Part shown: positions 62,340 to 64,000 of the stretch, one piece after another
Position numbering within the stretch: position 1 is the first letter of the stretch
How the letters are laid out: each line of letters begins with the position of its first letter
NCBI GenBank assembly: GCA_014529385.2
Contig: CM043970.1
Span: 43,325,279-43,389,278, forward strand
DNA length: 64,000 bases
DNA from: Adiantum capillus-veneris
Taxonomy: Eukaryota > Streptophyta > Polypodiopsida > Polypodiales > Pteridaceae
Reading direction: 5' to 3'
Made by a program: the position numbers and the translations under genes
Notes under the pieces: generated by a model
The model's database searches: none
The model's input: the letters and a program-made list of their open reading frames with translations, nothing else
Told to the model about the DNA's origin: nothing

Positions 62340-62984
62340 AATATTTATTGAAGAGTATTTTATTCTGGTTTAATGAGACTAATCAAGTTTTGTAGGTCAT
62401 ACTTAAGGCCGGACCATTTACGCATTTTTAAGGAATTGTAGATACATACAACAAGGTCTTTTTTAGGAAACCCATTATTGATAAACTCGGTAATCAGAGT
62501 GTTGATTTCTTCATATGATGAAAAGCTATCTGACGAGGCATAAACTATAAGAAACATCATTCCTAGACATGTGTAAGGAGTTTTTAAAGGGTCTATTGCT
62601 TTTCCTTTTGGTAAATACAGAGGATTTGATCTTCCCATTTTCTCTTTTCCAAAAGAAACGAGTATAAAAATTACCCAAGAATGGGGGAGTTAAAGTAATC
62701 TCGATATTCAAGAAGTGAGTCCTAGAGAAAAACCATTTATCAAGCCTCATTATTCTATCTAGGAAGGGAAGTTCAATATTAAGACATGTCGGATAAATCT
62801 CTCTAAGCGTTTCTTCGAACATGGGATTGTTCAGGCTACATAGGTCATCCATAAACCCAAACATATGAATAAAGTGTGAAAGTAACGAAGCCCTGGCTGG
62901 GTCACTCATCATTTTTAAGAGCCATTGAAATTCGACGTGACAAAGATAAAGATTACACATAATAGGAGAACAAGAAAATCCCAT
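62340..62984 (-). pseudogene. Penelope-like reverse transcriptase fragment
   Basis: On the minus strand the frame has MGFSCSPIMCNLYLCHVEFQ (the MG-x-x-x-AP-type RT block), MFGFMDDLCSLNNP (catalytic x-x-DD followed by the LNN typical of Penelope-like RTs), EIYPTCLNIEL and FLDRIMRLDKW. After a frameshift at about 62640, YASSDSFSSYEEINTLITEF and NNGFPKKDLVVCIYNSL match the thumb-region pattern of that group. The 5' part of RT and any GIY-YIG domain are absent. It is broken and truncated. Confidence 0.55.
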
Positions 62985-63194
62985 TAGGATCCCTAAAATC
63001 TGTTATCATGTCCAGGCAGGTGCATGTGCCTGACCGTCGACACACAACATGACTATTTGACATCTATACATCGTTCGCCATACTTGAAAACAAATATCAC
63101 ATTAGAAAATCTTCCAAATTCATGTAAACACCTCGTTATATACACATTTCCATGCATATAGCTCCTACTATGTAGATAATTTGAAGGTGGAAAA

Positions 63195-63790
63195 TCCTTC
63201 GAATATAATCACTATACCTCTAAAAGGTTTGCCCTTGAGATCTAGTCGTCTATGAAGATCTCTTGATATGTGCCCTCTGTGTCCATGTCTTCTAGCCTTA
63301 AGTATGCCTAAGTAGTGCTAGAAAGGAACATATACTGAATGTAATCAAACCTACAAAGTTTGAAACATATATTTAATTATTTTTTTGTTAAATTACTACA
63401 AATATAGTCACTTAAGGCCCCCTTGAGACTTCATTGTCTATCAAGATGTACCCTTTCTGTCCATGTCTAATTTCACTCTTGGGCATGCCTGAGAAGTGCT
63501 CGAAAGAAACATGGGTTTATTGTAATCACACATACCAACTTTGGAATTTACCTCAACTTCACCTTTGAAGGTGAAAAGGCGTACAAAATAAAGAGAGACT
63601 TAATGTAAAAGCATCTGAATATAATCGCTTTACCACTAGAAGGATCCCCGTTAAGATTGCACTGTTTATCAAGGTCTCCTGATATGTGTCTTCACTCTTG
63701 GATGTGCTTGAGGAGTGCTCTAAAGAAACATAGATTCAATGTAGCTACCCCTAAGACCTACAAAAATTTATTGTGAGAAGCTCCAAATAT
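63195..63790. repeat. Degenerate tandem repeat, about 205-bp period
   Basis: Phrases such as gaatataatcNctNtacc, tctatgaagatct/tctatcaagatgt, gtccatgtct and agtgctNgaaagaaacat recur at about 63199, 63404 and 63610, with a partial unit at about 63783. No coding sequence is present. Confidence 0.5.
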
Positions 63791-63960
63791 AGTGACTATT
63801 TTACTTGTCGATGTTTTCACATGTGAGTTTTTAACTGAGTGTATTTCGGTCACTGAACCATTATACTTCAAATTACCTCAAGGTAGGGGAACCTACAAAA
63901 TCAAGGTAGGGGAACCCCACCGACACATGATAGGTCCGGCAACCAGTCCAGTTCCTACCC

Positions 63961-64000
63961 CAATTACTAGTGGCCACCTAGACCATTACGCACGGCCGTG
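63961..64000 (-). repeat. Inverted copy of the sequence at 31278-31320
   Basis: The reverse complement reads CACGGCCGTGCGTAATGG, then TCTAGGTGGCC, matching 31278 onward (CACGGCCGTGCATAATGG, then TCTAGGTGGCC) with a few differences and weaker similarity beyond. It is cut by the window edge. Confidence 0.6.

Overview
The window looks like repeat-rich nuclear DNA from a plant, with no recognisable single-copy host gene. Supporting signs are Ty1/copia and Ty3/gypsy elements primed by initiator tRNA-Met-type sites (TTGGTATCAGAGC), L1-type LINEs, GT-AG introns and very abundant (GA)n/(CT)n microsatellites. The microsatellite load and a Penelope-like reverse transcriptase fragment make me lean to a non-seed plant such as a fern. 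This is inference only.

Layout. (1) 1-2071, minus strand: a decayed, cut-off member (TE1) of an unrecognised DNA-transposon-like family. (2) About 2470-19570, plus strand: a very long, 5'-truncated Ty3/gypsy element with gag, aspartic protease, RT/RNase H, duplicated integrase zinc modules, integrase, a second aspartic protease, a basic ORF, an array of palindrome-bearing tandem repeats, a coiled-coil ORF and a 3' LTR. A 1.28-kb element flanked by TTAA sits in its integrase. (3) 19.6-31 kb: nested debris, namely LINE pieces, a deleted copia element inside a LINE, a small non-autonomous LTR element and degenerate minisatellites. (4) 29,848-54,542: a 12.3-kb direct tandem duplication carrying most of a large transposon-like element (TE2); the right end of TE2 follows the second copy. 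(5) 55.7-64 kb: AT-rich sequence with LTR, LINE and Penelope-like fragments and degenerate repeats.

The most striking content is TE2. The full copy runs from 43,940 to 55,732 between 33-bp inverted repeats that match at 32 positions. It carries four gene units. The first is a transposase-like protein of about 823 residues on the plus strand, homologous to TE1. The second and fourth are unrecognised proteins on the minus strand. The third is a five-exon plus-strand gene whose exons join in frame into one protein of about 822 codons: a CENH3-like histone H3 fold, a helical linker, a Ulp1/SENP-type cysteine protease, an acidic linker and an FCP1/NIF-type HAD phosphatase domain. I know of no described element with this combination. 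A plausible but unproven reading is a transposon that uses a captured centromeric-type histone, deSUMOylation and dephosphorylation to act on host chromatin.

Both TE2 copies carry premature stops, so neither is obviously intact. Many stops are TAG where glutamine is expected, or TGA where the other copy has CGA, which fits C-to-T decay of methylated repeats. The left 3 kb of the duplication differs between copies by many one-base indels, which may be uncorrected assembly error.
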